Below are positions 60,207 through 64,000 of a stretch of 64,000 bases of DNA, piece after piece. Both the position numbers and the translations under genes were made by a program. The notes beneath the pieces are model-generated. The model did not search any database and was not told the origin of the DNA. It was given only the letters and a program-made list of their open reading frames with translations. Each line of letters opens with the position of its first letter. The stretch's first letter is position 1. Source of the stretch: Paulownia fortunei (taxonomy: Eukaryota > Streptophyta > Magnoliopsida > Lamiales > Paulowniaceae); NCBI GenBank assembly GCA_019321725.1, contig CM033118.1:15588071-15652070 (forward strand), read 5' to 3'.

Positions 60207-60215
60207 AAACCCTAA
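60207..60215 (+). promoter_or_regulatory. Telo-box upstream of ATP synthase gamma
   Basis: AAACCCTAA lies 66 bp before the start codon. Telo-boxes are frequent in promoters and leaders of plant genes for translation and mitochondrial function; a regulatory role here is inferred. Confidence 0.5.
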
Positions 60216-60280
60216 AGTTCACATTACTCGATCCACGCAGAAGTAGAAAATCATCCATCAGATCGAATTGAAGAGTAGAA

Positions 60281-62526
60281 ATGGCGATGGCTGCACTGAG
60301 ACGCGAGGGTAGGCGGATCCGCCCCTCTAATCTCTCCTCACCGTCAACCCCCTTCGCTCCTCTCTCGCTTCTTCCGAGTAAGATACGATCTCTATTTTTC
60401 GCTTTATATATCGTAGTTATGTGTGTGTATTTTTTTTTGGGTTTATTTTTCTAATTCTATTTCGATTTATTTGTTGCTCCTTATGGAAATGTGCTATTCA
60501 TCACCGTTGAATGACATCGAAAATATTACAAGTCTTGTTTTTTTGGCCTTTAATTGAAATTTGTGTTATTTTCATGATTTTTTTATTAGTTTCGATAATT
60601 TCATAGCAAGGTGCACCTTTTGCAGCGTAATGTACCACATTTTTTTGTTACACGCTGAAATGATCCAAGCTAGGATCGTAATCTTCACAATCCATTTCAC
60701 AGAAATGATGTAGAAAATGAAGGAGAAGGGAAGGAAAAGTAGAGAAAGTGATTCAGAAAAGAAGATAAACAAAGTGAAACTAATTTCATTCACATCCAGA
60801 CTGATTCATTTTCCTCTTTCACAGCCTTTTATTTTTCAACTCTTATCAGTTAATATAACTGCTAACTGACTATTGCTAGCTGACTAAACTAACAAACTTA
60901 GAAGTTGCAATCCTAACACATGCTGCTCTGACATCATCATATTCCTGTTTTTTGCCTGGGTTTATGTTTTCTTAAAGTTGTGAAGCTTGGGTGTATTAGT
61001 GTGTTTGTGTTATGTCTAATTACTCTGTATCTAGTTATGGGTGGAAAACCTTCAGTTGTTACTTTGGTATGCAAAGATTTGTCTGATGAGTAATTTGATA
61101 GTTATGCCAATGAAAAGAAAATATTTGATAGCTTCGTCCAGGATTTATTTCAGGGATTCCAAAGCATTGGCAGCTTATGTAGTTGTATATAATGCAGATT
61201 CATTGAACGGGGCTTATTTGATTGTTTGGACCATTAGGCTTATAGAACTATTGTTTAAGTTGGTAATGATTCTCTTGAGATGTTTTTACCTTAACTGGCT
61301 CTGTAGATATGCATTCTTGATCAAGATTTAAGTGGGCGGACACGTTGCAATTCATTTTGAACTTACTTGTGTTGTTAAAATGATATTTGAATCTCTCATA
61401 TTTTAGTAACACATTTGCCTGAGGTGGATGACTGGATCTGGTTAATATTTAGGTGATTAGCTGCTTGGAATATATGAGTGGTGTGTCTGGATATGTAACC
61501 AAAATAATTCATGGTGCAGCTGTTGGTCGTTAGATGCTGGTTTAACATTGGCTCCAAGTGTCTTATCTCCTGATCTTGATTATTAAAATAAGCCTATTTC
61601 AAAATATCCTGTGCAATAATTAGTGTTATCATGAAATAAAGAATAGAAACATGCAATTGTGTGCAAAAGATAAGAAGTTTCCTTCATGTGAATGGTTTAC
61701 TATTTGCCTAGTTTGTTTCAAAAGAATGTCAGATAAATAAGTGAGACATCTGTGTTGCATGTGCTGCAAGGTCATGCATACAAGTGATAGGTTTTGCGTA
61801 CTGACTAGACTAAATGACTTCTGTACGTATTCGTGTATATGATAACTAGTGTTACACCCACACATAAAGCATCGAAATATTATTAGTATGAAAAGAATTA
61901 GGACTATTAAGTATGATTACATTTATCAGATAGTGATAAACAAGATTGTGTCTTCGATACTTCTTGTGAAGGAAACTTATGAGGAATATAGTTTAAATGA
62001 AATATTATTCAAGGTGATACAAGAGAATATTTTTTCCGCTTTTGTGGATATATCCTCACTAGTGTTGAAATATATCAGATGACTCTAGTCTATTACTTTC
62101 TCTGCTGCTGGCAAGTCTTGTGTGATCTTTATTATATGTAATATTAGTCATTTTCTTTTTTTTTTATTTTTGCCTCTAAATGAATTGGCCCATACCAACA
62201 GGGAGCAGGCATTCTTGGGAGTTCGTTCTATCTCTACTCAAGTTGGTAAGATCAATTCTTGAACCTGTTCACACTTTTTATTAGTTATTTGCTTAGATTT
62301 CAACCTGTCTTACTTTTAGCTGAAAATGTTATTTGGAAAATAAAATGTTCATGATGATGATGCAAATCTGCAGTCCGCAACCGAATGAAGAGTGTTAGGA
62401 ATATTCAGAAAATCACAAAGGCTATGAAGATGGTTGCAGCTTCAAAACTACGAGCTATTCAAACCAGAGCTGAAAATTCACGTGGCCTATGGCAGCCATT
62501 CACAGCTCTTCTTGGTGACACTCCGA
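60281..62526 (+). CDS. ATP3: Mitochondrial ATP synthase subunit gamma, 5' part
   Basis: Three exons of the mitochondrial F1 gamma subunit are visible: 60,281-60,377, 62,202-62,245 and 62,374-62,526. The rest lies beyond the window or in intron 3, which extends past at least 63,970. Gamma is the rotating central shaft of F1. Exon 1 begins MAMAALRREGRR, the plant import presequence. Exon 2 encodes EQAFLGVRSISTQV and exon 3 starts VRNRMKSVRNIQKITKAMKMVAASKLRA, the highly conserved N-terminal shaft helix, followed by ENSRGLWQPFTALLGDTP. Exons 2 and 3 join in frame, but exons 1 and 2 do not: exon 1 ends one base short. One more C in the CCCCC run at about 60,347-60,351 would give a presequence that resembles other plants and a GAG codon across the junction. 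So a missing base (real or technical) is likely. Confidence 0.9.
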
Positions 62527-64000
62527 GTGAGTTCATAAATAAATATTTGTCGTGTCTCAATTTCCCAGAGATTTTTTTTTTCACTTTATATCTTTACTTT
62601 CTTATGCTTTTAGCTTGATTTGTGGTTGTTAAAGTTCTACTCATTCTGATTCAATGTGTTGTGCTGTCTACTGAAAGCATGCACTATGCACATTATGAAT
62701 TGCCTGTTGATACGCCATCACTAATATACTGGGTGGGTTCTGAACATGGTTATGTGATGGGGAGTAATGTTGAATTGTTTTTATTGGAGGGCCTGCAGGT
62801 GTATAGCTGCACATCACTTTACATTTCTTCTACGTCATTTTTCAAATTTTTGGTTCTATGTTTCTTCATCATTTCTACATTATGCCCAGAAACTGGAAAA
62901 CTGTCAACCACTGTCATGCAGGCAAGTTAGACATCGTGTGATGATGAGTTCATGATGAAGTGATATTCTGGTATTCAATTCCAAAATAAGCTTTTGATTC
63001 TTTATTTTGATATCCCTGTAGGTTTAAGAATTTTGATATCCCTGTAGGTTCCAAGTCGTATTCACCGTTTTGTTTTCTCACATGTCATGAAACATAAGCA
63101 AGTGCCTGAGGCGCATAGTGTATTGCTGATGCTTATTGATATCTTTCTGCCTCGAATTAATATGTTTAAAATGGGAAAAATGGAGTCAATGCCTCAAGTT
63201 TTAAGCACATTTAGTGTTGCAAGATTGAGGAGCAAGAAATTGAATATAGTACAGAACTGAAGCAAAGTTTGATGTTGCAAAATTGTGCTATAGCCTACAG
63301 AAAGCATGACAGAGAAGCCCAATGGTGTAGCAAAGATTTGTGGGAAGAGGACAAAGTGAAAACACTTGAATATAATAAAAAAGGAAGAAATCTTCCAAGC
63401 ATGTTTATCTTCTTCTTGTTTCTTCCTTCGTTTTTGTGTAGGTAAACCAATACAGCCAATACTGCTAGCCATGCATCTCAGCTTGAAGGCATTGGGATCC
63501 ACCTCAAGGACATAAGTTCAAGTGTATTCCGTATGGGATAATTGCCCCACTACCTTGTGTTGTGGCTTTCCTTAGGCCAGCCTAAAATAATGCCTTTCTA
63601 AGCGTTAGGTGTGATTAGAATTTCTTCCATCCAAAGTAGGGTATTGTATATGACTTCAGGATCTATTCCTGCTGATCTCTTATATTTTATTTGGTTTTCC
63701 ACTCCATGAAATTGTGAATATGCGTTTTTGTTAAGAATGTGCTCAATTAAGGCAGAACTATTAAAAATGTAAGCATGGACAGAAAAGAAACCTTTATTTT
63801 GTCAACCTGTTTGCTATGCTTGCAAGTCACCAGATGTCTTTTTGTCACAAGTTTCACTTACTTTTGTACGTGAAGAATTCATGCATGCTTACACATGATT
63901 CATTTGTCAGATAATGCTCTATTACTGCATAAGGTCAAACTAAGACTAATTCACCTGGCTGCTACATCCTCCTGCAGAATGCTGATCTTCAGCTTTTGTT
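62527..64000 (+). other. ATP synthase gamma intron 3 (to window end)
   Basis: No later gamma exon (the SSDKGLCGG region expected next) was found up to 64,000. A TCCTGCAG near 63,970 could be an acceptor, but the following bases do not match gamma. Frames at 62,622-62,930 and 63,194-63,502 are not supported as genes. Confidence 0.55.

Noticed and set aside
63194..63502. Minus-strand 102-residue frame in ATP synthase gamma intron 3
   Set aside because: No recognisable domain and located in the intron of a transcribed gene on the other strand.

Overview
This looks like a nuclear genomic window from a dicotyledonous plant. It is AT-rich, its genes are split by GT-AG introns, and they belong to plant families (CLE peptide, SNAP33-type SNARE, DYW-class PPR, mitochondrial ATP synthase gamma). 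Between the genes lie decayed Ty3/gypsy, CACTA, MULE and hAT-like elements. A remnant of an R1-type NLR resistance gene hints at an asterid, but that is weak evidence. A run of exactly 100 N (37,991-38,090) marks an assembly gap.

Layout. 0-4.2 kb: remnant of a minus-strand Ty3/gypsy retrotransposon next to an LTR-like block. 5.0-6.4 kb: inverted-repeat element. 8.37-8.64 kb: ISD11/LYRM4 (+), intronless. 12.27-12.62 kb: CLE peptide gene (-), with a perfectly conserved C-terminal dodecapeptide. 13.04-13.42 kb: short hAT-like MITE. 14.03-18.3 kb: SNAP33-like Qb+Qc SNARE (-), five coding exons plus a 5'UTR exon. 22.7-23.14 kb: small secreted-peptide gene (+) with TATA box, G-box and poly(A) signal; its reading frame looks broken by one missing base. 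27.68-36.36 kb: full-length, decayed CACTA (En/Spm) transposon with 3-bp target duplication. 20.36-21.77 and 36.57-37.99 kb: a duplicated ~1.4 kb segment carrying LINE-type RNase H remnants. 38.76-44.77 kb: JJJ1/DNAJC21-type DnaJ zinc-finger gene (-), four exons, with a 3.9 kb GC-AG intron and a frameshift exactly in the HPD motif. 45.39-46.58 kb: almost completely palindromic foldback element. 48.63-51.60 kb: intronless DYW-class PPR gene (+). 52.4-53.0 kb: NLR LRR remnant. 54.01-56.16 kb: MULE-like element with 9-bp target duplication. 56.70-58.66 kb: solo LTR with perfect 5-bp target duplication. 60.28 kb to window end: 5' part of mitochondrial ATP synthase subunit gamma (+).

Functional picture. 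The genes do not form a pathway and no operon logic applies. Three or four act in organelles: ISD11 (mitochondrial Fe-S assembly), ATP synthase gamma, the PPR protein (organelle RNA editing) and perhaps none of the others. The remaining genes serve ribosome biogenesis (DnaJ), membrane fusion (SNAP33) and peptide signalling (CLE and the small secreted peptide).

The most striking cross-gene pattern is that three genes (small peptide, DnaJ, ATP synthase gamma) each appear to lack one base inside or beside a short C or G run. This is more consistent with homopolymer errors in the assembly than with three independent pseudogenes. I did not find a convincing new multi-gene system. The best candidates for novelty are the small CC-x9-CC secreted peptide, the long foldback element and the solo LTR with paired palindromes.
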